Assembly (NCBI GenBank): GCA_022605405.1
Contig: JABYQQ010000020.1
Span: 186,001-250,000, forward strand
Origin: Earliella scabrosa
Lineage: Eukaryota > Basidiomycota > Agaricomycetes > Polyporales > Polyporaceae
Direction of reading: 5' to 3'
Length of the DNA: 64,000 nt
The notes under the pieces were generated by a model, which saw nothing but the letters and a program-made list of their open reading frames with translations, made no database searches and was not told the DNA's origin. The translations under genes were made by a program, and so were the position numbers. Positions 1 through 12,000 of this stretch are shown in pieces (within the stretch, counting starts at the first letter, position 1; every line of letters begins with the position of its first letter).

Positions 1-296
1 AAATTTGTGTAGCATTTGTGCTGGTTACCACAGCAGCGCATGGCAAGGATCTGACACATTCAACGATCCCCTTCAGTACCATCTAATATGCAAGTCGCAG
101 GAACTGATCATGAGCCTTGGTGGAGACACAGTATGAACGCAAGGTCAGACAGGAAAGTTCAGGCGGCGGGAGACAGTTGTGAATTCGCACCTGAAAGAGT
201 TCCTAGGGCGACGGCGATCCATCGTGGAGCGTAAGGTTAAGTATGATAGCCTTGCAGTGATACAGAAAGGCTCGAATGATGAGACGTCGTAGTGCT

Positions 297-771
297 TCAC
301 CGCGTGTAAGCGGGTGGAGGGAAGGGCGGAGGCGCGGGAGGAGGGTCCACGTTGGACGTGACACTCGTTGCTTGATAAGGCGGCGGGCTAGCAACATGGT
401 TGTTCACAGTCACTTGGTTCTTGTTCGCAGAGAGAGTGCAGTTTAATCCGCGAGCGGTCAGCAACCTATGACCTCGAGAGCCAGCGGATGTTCCTCACCT
501 GTAGCACAACCGTCTGCTGCACTTCGCTTTGAGTGTTCCCTGTCCCGGGGCGCGCAGGCCAAGGTGCGGTGCCAGGAGTAGCCTCAGGCTGAGGGCGTGC
601 AGGCCATCGCGCACCCTGAACAGAGGCTCGATGGTGCGCGACGAATATAGTCCTGATGATGGAGAACAGGGCCACAAGTGCAAACATCGTCACGAAGACG
701 GGTACAGCCACCGAGGCCGTGTTGGTATTGTCGTTCGATCCGAAAACGCCGCGAGAGTGGAGAGGCGCCAT
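297..771 (-). CDS. Small single-pass membrane protein with PPxY motifs (copy 1)
   Basis: Two-exon model: exon 1 runs 771-499 and exon 2 runs 419-297, with a 79-bp GT-AG intron whose acceptor follows the bases CGAACAAG. The product is about 131 residues. It starts MAPLHSRG, has one hydrophobic segment at about residues 20-42, then a basic PWPAR region. The tail is proline-rich and carries PPPY and, near the end, PPAY, both matching the PPxY consensus bound by WW domains. The paralogue at 13348-13779 has the same start, the same intron position and the same tail. The closest known architecture is that of small membrane adaptors of Nedd4/Rsp5 ubiquitin ligases; that role is inferred only from the motif. 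I do not recognise a named family. Confidence that this is a gene is good because intron and tail are conserved between the two copies. Confidence 0.72.
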
Positions 772-821
772 TGTGAGCGTGGGCTGTGTACGCGGTCACC
801 TTCGCGGCGTATGTATCATCC

Positions 822-828
822 ATTATAT
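822..828 (-). promoter_or_regulatory. TATA box of the copy-1 membrane protein gene
   Basis: ATATAAT on the minus strand lies about 50 bp upstream of the ATG at 771. The paralogous gene at 13348 has ATATAA at nearly the same distance, within otherwise similar upstream sequence (GACATATAA followed by GATGA), so the element is conserved in both copies. Confidence 0.5.
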
Positions 829-1229
829 GTCTACTTGGGCGGGTGAGTCATTCGGGGGGCGGTGCACCGTGAAGTGTGCGCAAGGCACGAAAGCGACAGT
901 AGGAACCTGAGGATGTGCCCCATGACCGAGATTTAGGCATTTAGTTGCGGGTGTTCACGGAGCGCCCGCATGTCAATAGAACCTGCGGTGGCCTGCACCG
1001 CCCCAACACGGCATGTATCGCGCATAGATTACGCTGAGACCGTCTCGGGTCTACATACAACTTCAGGTTGAAGGATCATCTATACGATCAGTCAGTACAA
1101 TGGATAGTATCCAAGTCGCCAGCAGAGTGGCCGCTGGCGTCCTTCGCACTAACCTCATGTCGCTCCACTTGCAGGACGACATGATAGCCGTCACCTAGAA
1201 TGACGAAAGTTCAGATCAGTTGTTTCGCA

Positions 1230-1515
1230 CGCCGAGTAGAAGGCAGGGAAGGACGCACGGTCGCAGGCGATGGATCGTCCACAATGCCGCAGCTGCGGTT
1301 CTGAAGTCTCGAGCGATGGGAGGCTGGACAAGCGGAGAGGAGCCATCCCGTCAGGCCCGTTCCCCAGTTGGCGGAAGGTAATAGTGCGCAGGTCTGGGAG
1401 CTTCTACCAGACTTTGGAAACGGTCCACTGGCAGAGCAGAACGTAGCCTCCGTGCGTTTAGAGACATGACCGTGATGAAGCGCACGTATAGGGCGCGGGA
1501 ATCGTGACATCGGAC
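1230..1515 (-). pseudogene. Decayed F-box/LRR gene fragment
   Basis: The stretch aligns by eye with the intact F-box-like gene at 27152-28479. It shares GGACGCACGGTCGCA, CCGCAGCTGCGG, GTGCGCAGGT and GCGCACGTATAGGGC in the same order. Relative to that gene it lacks about 200 bp in the middle, and the reading frame is broken several times. It includes part of the parental intron, so it arose by DNA duplication rather than retrotransposition. Confidence 0.6.
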
Positions 1516-1589
1516 CGGATCAAGGTGCAACATCTTGGGAGGAAGCCTTTTCAGGTTAGGGCAGATCATTGAAGGGAGACAGTACTGCA

Positions 1590-1690
1590 AGCAGGACTGG
1601 TCAGCTTCGTAGCGCCCTGTAAGCGACTCGCGTAACACTAATCCCTGATGGGTCCCCCGAACACCTCTGCAGATACTCTGCAGGATATTA
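1590..1690 (-). repeat. Approx. 100-bp inverted duplicate of 12325-12426
   Basis: The minus strand here matches the plus strand at 12325-12426 almost base for base (key strings GAGGTGTTCGGGGGACCC, GCGAGTCGCTTACAGGGCG and GACCAGTCCTGCTTGCAGTA). It lies on the same side of the copy-1 membrane protein gene as its partner does of copy 2, consistent with an inverted segmental duplication. Confidence 0.75.
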
Positions 1691-2176
1691 CTACGTTGAC
1701 TAAGTAGATTGATGAACATGGGCGGTCATCTCGCAACAGGGGAAGCGCGAGAAGCTTACGTTCTTTCTTACTCTGGCTATGTAGATTGTAGCGACGACTC
1801 GGAGGGTAGCAGGCTGCCAAACATCGTATACATTCACTCGTAACAAGCACTGTATAACTGCAAGGATATGTTCCTGACTAAGGTAATTTTGACAAAAATA
1901 ATTGTAAGGTGAGGAACCTGTCGTATGTCGTATGTCGTATCTTAGCATTGCACTTGCCTCCTCCTGCTTCGTCACCTTGCTGCATCCTGTCTGTCTCTCT
2001 AGACATCGGACATAAACTACCTCCACTCTAATCTCTAACCGCCACTCTTTCCTTACGAACTTCCGCTCCTTTCCTCTATCTCTTATAGTATATTCAACGC
2101 TTGCCTCTTCGCTTGACACTCGAGTCTGTCCCACTCGCAGCTGCACTCGCTTGCTCGTTCCCCACCTCACACTGCT

Positions 2177-5100
2177 ATGGCCTCCCAGCAAGGTGACGGT
2201 CCCGGACTGCCCAGTGGCCTCTTTACTTCGCAAGTTCCCCATCAATGCCAGAACACACGGTGTCGCACTCCAGCTGGACAGAATCAAGGCCGTATTCGGT
2301 ATATGGGCTCAGCTATACCTGGAACAAGTGGGAAATATCTGTGTGAGGCATGCTACAGTCACTATGCAAACAAGGCTGTTGCGAATGGTAAGTTCTCATC
2401 TCCAGTCTTAACTCTTTCAAATGGCACCACTTCTAGTCGAAGGTCGCAACATATTTTTGAATGTTTCATCACCTGTTGTTGGGCCACTCCCTGTCTGTCC
2501 ATATGCTCGTTATTGCTTACCTGTGCTTGAACTGAGCATGTTGCACTCTCTTAGGTGTTGGAGGAATACACGCAACTCAGCAAACACGTATAATGGCCAC
2601 GGACCAGCAAGGCAATCTCCGTATCGCCATTGGCAAGGGTGTAGCTGCTGCTCAGCGGGGATACAGTGTCGAAGGTGTGTGTCTAATGCAGACCATAATG
2701 ATACTTGGCTGTTAGTGTGGTCTCTCATTCATGACGTTCATGATACAGGCAGTACTACGGCTAGAATAGTGCCTGTAGGACACGCTGGGCTATTGCCAGC
2801 AGCAGCGACAGCTGTACCCGGCGGCGGGCCTGTGATGCCTCTTTCCAATGCCATGGGTATCGTACCGGCTATGTCTGGGGGTGTAGTACCAGGGCCTGCG
2901 CAGCTGCACCGGTCTCTCCTTCCGCCGGTCTACGTTCCTGGCCTTGACGGACTGCTTCAGCTACAGCAAAGTCACCCTATTGACCGTCTGCCACAGTACG
3001 GTTATACTGAAGCGCACCAGTGGTACGGTCAGATCCGTCAACGTCTCCAACAGGCCGCGTATGCTGGTGGAACTGCTTCGGCCGAGCTTGTGACCGTTAA
3101 GGCAAGCATGGTAACGATGAAGCCTGGTAAACCAGGGGTTGTGCGGGTTGGAGTACGTCTTACATTATACTCTGACAGTAGCGTTATCGAGAGCTCTTGC
3201 TAACAAATGTGTGAGCAGTCCCTCTGCGAGTCTATCGCCTCAATACCGGTGCACATCGGTTACGCAGTGCTGAAGTATCTCGTGTTTGGAGCGCTATACG
3301 CGCCGTTTCTGCAGACCTTCAGAGGTTTCAGGGGTCTCCGGTACGACACTTGCACCCTACGTAGCCAACACTGGGTCAACATCGGCGAGCCTATCGATCC
3401 GGCAAATGACTGTGATGCAATCGCGTCCGAATGCTTTGTGGAGGCTAAGACCACGAAGAACTCGGGTCCAAGTCGCGGCAAGATCTTCAAGCCCCCTAAG
3501 GGTGGTGTAACGGTCTATCTGGAGATTCCGTGGTCTGTATATGACGAGGCCTGTAACTATGAGCCGACTATAGTCAACATCCAGGACTCTGAGATCCCAG
3601 AAGTGGCTAAGTCCAACAAGCTTCCTGAAGCCGTCAGGGATCCAGATGAAGGGCAAGAGAACGATGGCCGTCACCGTGGTCGACTTCATCGCCGTCTTCA
3701 TAACGCTCCAGTAAGTATCCCCATATGACTGCATGAATATTTGGCTGACCATTAACATTAACGTTTAGCCGGTTCATGATGTTCTCAATGTTACGACTGC
3801 GATAACTCCTTCTGAACATCAACTGGATGAGGAGCCACTCAAGGCCGTTTTGGGCACTGCATCGAGGCGCAGTTCAACTGGTCAGCATGCTCAGGCAGCA
3901 GACAGGAAGGGTAGGGCGCCACCTAGAGCAAAGGTGAGTCTTGCACAAAAGTCGGTGCATTGTCATTCTGATCTGAACTATTCAGGGCAAGAAAAGACAA
4001 CTTCCATCAGAGTCGTCTCCGTCAAATTCTGAGACAGGCGAGACGGGAGAAGCAGGGCGGGAATATGTAAGTCTGTCGTTTCTATTTATCACCTCATGTG
4101 TTTGCATAATAAGTAGACCTCTAACTTCGTGTGCCTCTATTCAGCAGAATCCGGAGAATGTCTCGAACAAGAACACGATCATCCCCACTGTGGACTTGAG
4201 GTTGATCAAGCGTCGCAAAGTAGTCAATACCCAGACACGGTCCAATCCGAGTCAATTACGGGTTGAGACAATAGCGACTGGTAACGAGATAGCCCAAGCC
4301 CTTAGTCAGCAACTGCGTCCGTCCAAACCTGCAGCCATGGCGATGCGTACGTCTGAGGATCTGGTGTTTATTTGCTTCATAGTTGATTAACAAACATGTA
4401 ACAGTTCATTCGGAAGATCTCCAGATTGTCCTTCAAGTGTGTCCTCAGAGGACGCTGGCCCAATTGATCGAGTGTACGTTTGGATTCAATTCGGAGTATG
4501 GGACACGACTGCTAACCATCCCCTCAGTTGGACGCCAGAAGATTTCGTGGAATCACGGAATTCCGCGCAGTCCAGCAACCCTCTCTTATTCACTTCTAGC
4601 CAAACCCATGGTCGGCGCTTTCAAAGAAACGCGTTTCGCGTTATGCACGCCTGCACCTGCTGGATTTGAATCAGGCGCAGTCGTCATCAAGCAGTGCTTT
4701 CAAAAGCGTCCAACTGCTGAGGACCTCGTCATCACGGATTCTGCAAGAGAGATTCTCGCTAGCACTGAGCAGATTCAGTATCTGTCGCAGGAGATCATTT
4801 GTCTGCAGTGGGCTGACGCTCTTATGAAGGCGGTGTACGACTTCATTGAGTCGAAGTCTGGAAACGGAACCATCAAACTTCCCTTCTCCATTCCCTCGAT
4901 GCGCTTCGTACGTGCTGCTCTGGCCCTGGAGGCTGACGTCTCAGGGCCAAATCGTCGCGTCTTTATGCTGGAGGAACGCATCGACCCTGCCGACAAGTGG
5001 CGGAAGTACATCAACAACAACTCACCCATTCCTCTGCCCTCAGCGATGTCAACCTCGCAGCTTCAGCACATTGCGGAGTTCCTTGTGTTCTGCCAGCACT

Positions 5101-5484
5101 ATCAATATCTGGTAACTGACAAGTCCGCGTTCGTCTCAGACTTTCAAGGTGCGCTGTTTAGATCTCGCATTTCCGATTAATCTCATTAACACACATCATG
5201 GGTGATAGGTGGAACCACCTTGCTCTCTGATCCACAGATTATCACACGACCGTGAGTTACTACGAATCAGGATTGAGCAGACTTGGCTGACAGATACTCC
5301 TCTATTTAGTGAACTGGGACAGAACCTCTTTAGTACTGGCAATCTCGGCCGCGCATTCGAGGAGTTCCCAGACAAGCATCAGTGTAGCAAGTTCTGCAAG
5401 TACTACGAGCTCGAGAGTATCAAGACTCAGCAGCCGATTTCAGAAGTCCCTCGCCGAGGTCGCAAGTCATTGTTTCTGGAGTAA
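2177..5484 (+). CDS. Alpha-type protein kinase (MHCK/EF2K family) with N-terminal Cys-rich region
   Basis: Eleven-exon model: 2177-2387, 2555-2674, 2749-3152, 3219-3710, 3769-3933, 3986-4066, 4145-4346, 4405-4473, 4528-5148, 5209-5251 and 5310-5484, giving 860 residues with consistent phases. Residues about 20-70 carry paired cysteines (CQNTRC then CEAC), probably a zinc-binding module. The middle is low in complexity and basic. Residues about 595-845 are an alpha-kinase catalytic domain: the beta-strand lysine lies in VVIKQ (about K636), DFQGG with LLSDPQI forms the catalytic loop region (about 786-800), and the HxC-FC zinc pattern appears as KHQCSKFC (about 825-832). Alpha-kinases phosphorylate Ser/Thr on helical substrates and are expanded in agaricomycetes. 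Substrate unknown. It faces the integrase-core gene tail to tail. Confidence 0.85.
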
Positions 5485-6125
5485 AGAGACACCACCATCT
5501 GGGTTATCAGTCGTTCATCAGTCTTTTCTCTGCTAATTCTCTGCTAATTCCTTGGTGTATATGCTCTAGTCTACTTCCAGTTTAAATCTCTCACCCATAC
5601 AATACAATACTTCTCCACGTTCAAACACGCCTATCCATCACTTCATCGCGCTTCAACTTTACAGCTTTTGCTATGCTACCACTTGTCCAGTTTACTCTGT
5701 CACTCTTTATCACTTATAATAGATCCATTCTAGTTAAGATCCAAGTGTCCTTCGAGGTTGCTGAAGTGTAGTGAATGTTCACAATATTCGCAGTTCAGGC
5801 GCTAATGAAAGGGCATGTAGGCGCCCTGAAAGCGACAACTGTAGGCACGGTATGTCATCAGGGATTAATTGCTAAGCATTGCTGTGAGTCCCTTTCAGTA
5901 GCTGCCCTTATAGTCTAGCATTATCCCAGGTTTGATGGAACTTTGTGAAGAATTGAGTGGTATAGAGAATAAATGAATCAATGCAGTCCAGCCCCACTTC
6001 ACGGCACAAAGGTCGGCTATAGATCTGCTAGAATCAAGTCTTGCTAGCTGCATTACTGCTGTGCTTTTACTGGTGCAATAAACCAAATTGTTTGAATATG
6101 TGAATACAACAAGTAGACCAATCAA

Positions 6126-8056
6126 TTACAACATTCCTGGATCATCTTCATCTAGGTCCTCCTCGTCGGAGGAGAAAACACGATAGAGAATGGGTTCTGT
6201 GTCCATGTTCACTGCCTCTTGCACCATATCACCCTCGCCATCAGAGGAGTAGCCTGCATACACTGCGTGAGGCTGAGGCTGAGCGGTAGAACCGATAGGT
6301 GAGTCAGAGGAGCGAACATCGCGAAGACCTGGAAACAGGTGAATGGGCTCGGAGCGGATGCAACTCTCCACATTGGCATGATGAGCCGCCTGTTCCGTCA
6401 GAACGCGGTAGTCCAACGGATTCTCTTGCTCAAAGTGGGCAAACCGCTGCTTGAGGAGCAGGTACACTTGCCAGAATGAGTCTGAGGTCACTTGAGGCGA
6501 TCCAAGCTCTTCTGCGAAAGCACTGATGCGGATCTGAAAGGCAGGCGGGACAAGTTGGAAGACAGGATGGTCTGGAGGAGCCCATTCCGCTTCAACTGTG
6601 TCTATGAGCTCGTTCGGAATGCGAATCTGAATGCAAGTCAGAACACTTCCAGCAAGAGCGCAAAGAGAGACAAGTACCTTGAAGTCCTCTACACCAAATG
6701 CATGTGGGTCCGCGGCAATAAGAACCGGAATACCATGTGGAAGCACCTTGTGCTTGCAAGCGCGACGTGGAGAGTGGTTGAACTCCTTGACGAAAACATC
6801 GAGCTCGGCTTGGAGCCATGGAATGGCTAGCCATCGAAAAATGAGACTACACCTCAATTAGTGATTGAAAGTAGCGGGGAGTAATATCGGTGTGAAATGC
6901 AAAGTATGACTTACGTGTCGAGCGGATCGGAAGGGTCATACCACCCTTGGTCTACCCCCAGCTGCAATATCCCCTCAAAGCCTGGCTTCCACTGTCGAGC
7001 AAGAATCGACCACACAATTTCGGGCTTGATGTTCATGCGCTTTCTCATCCACCTATGCTGAAGTGTACCCTGAAGACTGGAGTCGAGTGTGTGGCGAATA
7101 TATGTGTGTGCGTTTGCAACGCCAAAGTTCTCGCTGCCTGGATCGCTCTGAGTAACGAGAGGAATGCCTAATAGCCATGCATAAGACCCAACAAGTTGAA
7201 TGAGACATCAGAGTCACGATAACGCACCACCAGTCTTTCGCACTGCATCCAGATAGTACTTGGTGACCAGGCGCGGATTGGAGTTGTTCCACCAGATCCT
7301 CAGCCACTTGATCTCCCCAGAGACTGGCTCTGTCCCAACATGAAGCCATAATCCAAAGCGAGGACCCCATTTATCATGTTGATCAAACGTCCAGAAGTCG
7401 TTAACGCCAGCTGCCCAGAAACGATAACGCTTGAACTTCCGGTGTTTCCGGGCCTCAACCGCATCTGGCTCGTAGCGATGACACCATTGTTGAATGACTG
7501 CTCTGAACAGAGAATGCGGATAAGCGAAGTACTAATTTCATATGGATTGACTAAGTTCAAACCTAGACGCGAATATGTTGTAGTTCAGTCGAAGCTTTTT
7601 GGCAATCTCATTGAAACCAGCGGTAGGGAATCGCTTCTTGATCTCCATCATTTGAGTGTGAATAGAGTCGATGGTATGACCCTGCTGGCGAGTCTTCTTC
7701 AAACCGAGCTTGGTGCGAATTCGCTTAACGGACGTGTCGCTAAATTCTCTTTCATATGAGTGGTTTGAAAAACAGTTCATGCATATCAGCTCTCACCTAA
7801 GGCCATATTGAGACGAATCAAAGTGCCGTAGAGTGTTTTCCGCAATTTTAGCATCCGTCAATCCCAGTGCAAAGTAGTAACGAATGCGCGGATACAAGAG
7901 ACTGGCTGGAGCTGACAGATGAAACAATTAAGATCATCATATCTCTATATATAACAGCTAAGTCAACTTACGGAGAGGTTTGTGTTGGTTTGACCGTTTA
8001 GCCTTGTCTGTATCAGTGAGACCCCCAGAGTTCTCTCCATCCATTGCGGGATCCAT
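6126..8056 (-). CDS. Integrase-core (DDE) domain protein
   Basis: Seven-exon minus-strand model: 8056-7972, 7911-7797, 7739-7563, 7502-7228, 7167-6915, 6846-6678 and 6626-6126, giving 524 residues. After a short N-terminal helix-turn region, the retroviral-integrase-like core has the first acidic residue(s) in FDQHDKW (D166/D169) and the second in TQSDPGSEN (D226). The motifs WWNNSNPRL, GTLQHRWM and FRWLAIPWLQAELD follow. I assign the third catalytic acid only tentatively, to a glutamate in the last helix. The C-terminus is acidic (SSDEEDLDEDD). This protein family recurs in basidiomycete genomes and resembles transposon integrases, but the sequence alone cannot tell an active transposase from a domesticated gene. 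No stop or frameshift is seen. Confidence 0.83.
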
Positions 8057-8341
8057 ATCTAAAGTGCGAAAGATTGTGGACTGCATAATATGTTAACTGC
8101 TAGCTTGAGGCCCATCATCCGATTTCCCATAAAACCTACCTTTCACCCTCAGCTAAGCAGTGAAGAACAGGTAGATATAGTGAGAGAGAATGGCTCGAGA
8201 GAGAGAGAGCGAATGCACAAAGACTCGCATCAAGATGCCTGTCTGATAATCTTACACTGCCACTCTACCCTGGTCCTGCCAAAATTGGCAACTGAAACAA
8301 AGTGAGTATGAAATGTGTGACGATAGATCTACTGGTATCTA

Positions 8342-10669
8342 CTATACTTGCATCCCCATAGCCAGTTTCGCATCTATGCTCAGTCGTACGCGCTTGACTG
8401 GATGCTGCGAGTTCTGACTGGCATATCTAGGCATATGATCATCCGCATCAACCTCTACTGCCTTGCCCTTTCTAGAGGTAGGCTGACTCTTCTTTACCCA
8501 ACCTCCTCGAGAATGCGCCTTTGAACAAGCAGCATGACTTGCACCTGCTTTGTTCCTACCATCCTTCTTCATCTGGGATGTAGCTTTCTCTCGCTCTCGG
8601 AAATGCGACTCGAGGGTAGGACTCTGTTTGCATACCACAAGTCTATAGCCCAACAATTAATATATGATGAACATTTAGACAAACAAAGAATAATAACCAC
8701 CACTTACTGCCAGTTCCCTTTTCCCTCTGGTCCCGCACGAGTGACTCTATGCCCAAGCGCACAGTACTCCAGTGGACCGACGGCAACTGCTCGTGACTGC
8801 ACGATCTCAACGAAAGTCCGCGCATTCCGGACTTTGGGAGATGCAAGCTGGAAGTGTGTATCTAGACCCTGGGGAAGAGGAAGGGGAGAGGTGATTGACC
8901 AGATAGCTTTCTGGGTCTTGACATCTGGGCAGAGATATAAACTTGTCTCGATACGCGCACCACGCATGTCCTTAGAGGATAGAAGGGCTAGAGGCTGACT
9001 GCTGTTGAGATGGCTTTTACCCCCAGATTTCCACCAAACTACAGTCCAGAAAGACTAGTCAGAGTCTATATATATGAGAAACACGTATGACGACGTACGG
9101 TTTCGATGATACAGCACAGCTAGTGCATTTGTCTTTGGTGGCTCCAGGAATGACTCTCCCCAAACAAGAGGAATGAGATCAGGCTGTACTTGAAAAGCAG
9201 GTTGGAGATATGTTGGTTCAAAGACGTCGAATAGCTGGGCCGATTTGGGGTTACGCTGGATGCGTGAACGATCCCATCCTAGGTTCTGTACCAAGTCAAG
9301 CAGACGAGTCTAAACCAGTCAAAGTAAGTCTCTTGAGTGACGTCAATCTACAGTTGAAACGACTACACATACCTCATAGGCCTTATGTAAAACCTTCATT
9401 CTAACTGACATGTACACATGTTGCTTTGCATGAACGTGCAGCCAAAGTGAAAATAGAAGACGGTGCTGGTCTGTAGGAGCCAAGACGAACCCTACAAAGC
9501 AAGGCTTGAGGAGAGCCCTATAGCATATGTATCTCCAAGTCAGTCAGCCTATAAGGGTGACAGATATATGATAGAACTTACGGTAGTTGCTTGTGGGCGC
9601 GGTCTGCAAATGTCCAGACTGCAGCACATAGCCGAGCTACCCGCGATGGTGATTGGAACAACTCGCCCTCTGTCAAGAAGGGAGACAGTCCTATCCGACA
9701 TAATAGCATACTAGCATACTAGTCCGATGTGTCAAATGTGGAATACTTACCCGCCATAAAGAACACCTCAGTAATGGTGTATACTCCAATCCCCCCAAAT
9801 ATATGGCCATGGGTCTCTCTGATCGCAGTAGTAGCAAGCTGCTGATGTTTATGCCAGCCATGCTTATGGATTGCCTTGACGATTCCAGCCACAGCAGAGA
9901 GCCATGCTGAGAAATCATTGTAGACGTCGAGATGCTGCACCGGATACGGCTCCCCTGTAATGAACCAGTTTGGCTATGGGGCTACTGTTAGCTATACCAG
10001 AAAGGGGCAGAAGAATTAGTGAGACGCACCGTGAATAGCATGTCCGCAGTGAGAAATGCCAGAACGTAGTCACCGAAGTCCAGTGCAATACCGACCCGAA
10101 AGCCACGTTCCTGTCCCAGTAAACATCAATATTAAACCAGAGATAAGATCATTACCAGTAAGCTCACATTGTTTATACAAGCAACTTGCGTGATTTCGGT
10201 GTCCCATTGGACTCGAGTGTAGAGTTGGACAAGAGTGTGGGTGAGAAGTTGAATCTGCATTCAGTACAATGGAAATGGATCATGAGACATCAATAATGAG
10301 ACATAGAATTGAATTGATAAACTGGAGATGTAGACATACCTGCAAGCTCATGGTGCCAAAGTTAAGAATGACAGTCCTAGGTGTGCGGCATACATCTTGT
10401 AGCACCAGACCCTCCAGACTCTCTAACGGCTTCTCCTTAGTGAGATGTGGCCACACATATCCTTGGGCTGTGGTAGGGCCCCGCTTAATCTTGGAGTTGT
10501 AGTCGAGAAGACAGACCAAGCCTGAGGCATCAACTATGCCAGTAGTACTCTCCTGTTTGGTCCCATCACCCCAGATAGCCACTAGTTGAAGAGTGCTAGT
10601 GTCTTTCACAGCAAGCCACCACCAGAGGATGGTCAAATAGCAAGCCAGTACCTCAGTATACTCAGGCAT
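8342..10669 (-). CDS. 605-residue protein of unknown family
   Basis: Nine-exon minus-strand model: 10669-10340, 10254-10168, 10110-10030, 9973-9751, 9690-9582, 9517-9373, 9309-9099, 9038-8708 and 8642-8342. Every junction is GT-AG and every phase fits, so the gene is probably intact. It starts MPEYTEVLACYL; the preceding open frame has no in-frame ATG. The protein has a hydrophobic, Trp-rich N-terminus, a helical middle, and a basic, nuclear-looking C-terminal tail (KKSQPTSRKGK, HPVKRVRL). I recognise no domain. It is codirectional with the integrase-core gene about 285 bp away, and both share the AT-richer composition and dense introns of this block. It may be an accessory protein of the same element, but that is inference. 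Confidence 0.72.
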
Positions 10670-11247
10670 GAATGGGGGAGATGACAAGACAGTATGGTAC
10701 TAGGACGCGTCAGCTAAGCCTGGTTTACATGGGATGCATCTCACGAAGAAGTCTCGTAGAGGCGCTGATCTGTAGTCCAACAAAATAATATATTGTAGCG
10801 TCAGTTCCTCACCAAGTTCCACTTTTTTTCTGGTACATGAAGTATAGAACTACAGCTAATGGAATCACAGTTTGGTTGAGCTTAGCAATCAATCCCTGTT
10901 GCTTGAAGTCGCATACAACGGCTCGTATACCCGGCGCCTACACAGCTTAACAGACGTTGACAGACGCTCATGCCTCGCACACCAGGTGATTGCAAGTGGA
11001 GACAAGAAATATGTGCCGCTCGTGCTCGTGTAGCAGAACGAGCGGCCGGCTGTACTAGTTAGTTCATGGCTGTACTAGTTAGTTCATGGACGTGGTCAGG
11101 TGAAATCGTCCGCATCACCAGCCCCACTTGAGGGCCGTTCGAGAGTTGAGGCGTTGCCGGTGGCAACATGGTCGGTAACGTGTTTAAGGTAACTGTAAGA
11201 GTAAGAGCATGTCAGCACGCAATGTAGGCGGTCGGAGAGAGGGTGAA

Positions 11248-12000
11248 GAAGCAGAGCACATGAGAGGCAGCACTGAGGCGGCCCTCGCTAGCGCGCCCCT
11301 CATCTCTCGTGCGCTCTGCTTCTTCACCCGCCACTCGTTCTGCTGAACGAACAGCTCGTATAGCTGGCCCAGCAGCTGGACGCGCTGCACCAGCTATCCG
11401 TTTGCCAGAACGGGAGGCAGGTAAAGAAGGAATACTTGCGGCAGGCGGGTGCGCTCTAGCGCCCTCGCAGAGTAGTATACTCTTCTTCCCGCAGGCCTTC
11501 CTTCTTCCCCTGCCGCCCGTTCTGGCAAACGGATAGCTTGTGCAGCGCGTCCAGCTGCTGGGCCAGCTATACGAGCTGTTCGTTCAGCAGAACGAGTGGC
11601 GGGTGAAGAAGCAGAGCGCACGAGAGATGAGGGGGGCGCGCTAGCGAGGGCCGCCTGCAGTGCTGCCTCTCGTGCGCTCTGCTTCTTCACCCGCCACTCG
11701 TTCTGCTGAACGAACAGCTCGTATAGCTGGCCCAGCAGCTGGACGCGCTGCACAAGCTATCCGTTTGCCAGAACGGGAGGCAGGTGAAGAAGGAATGCCT
11801 GCGGCAGGCGGGTGCGCTCTAGCGCCCTCGCAGAGTATTATACTCTGCCTGCCGTAAGCCTTCCTTCTTCACTCGCCCCCATTCTGGCGTACCGGCGGCT
11901 TGTGCAGCGCGTACAGCAGCCGGGCGACATGTACGAGCCGTCCGGCAGGATTCGGGAGAGGGGGGGGCTCTTGAAACGCGAGAGGGAGGTGAGGAATGCA
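11248..12000. repeat. Array of alternating inverted repeats
   Basis: Units of about 160-200 bp alternate in orientation: plus at about 11320-11475, minus at about 11475-11630, plus at about 11670-11835, and a diverged minus copy at about 11840-12000. Three junctions are palindromic: GCTAGCGCGC near 11290 and 11640, and AGAGTAnTATACTCT near 11470 and 11836. One strand of each unit reads as a coding-like Gln-rich helix (QLLGQLYELFVQQNEWRVKK), so the unit probably came from an exon. No complete gene remains. A 20-bp tandem pair (CTGTACTAGTTAGTTCATGG, twice) lies just upstream at about 11049-11088. Confidence 0.8.

Noticed and set aside
1920..1942. TCGTATG triplicate as a CRISPR-like or centromeric repeat
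   Set aside because: Only about three 7-bp units with no spacers; a minor tandem repeat in a fungal nuclear genome.
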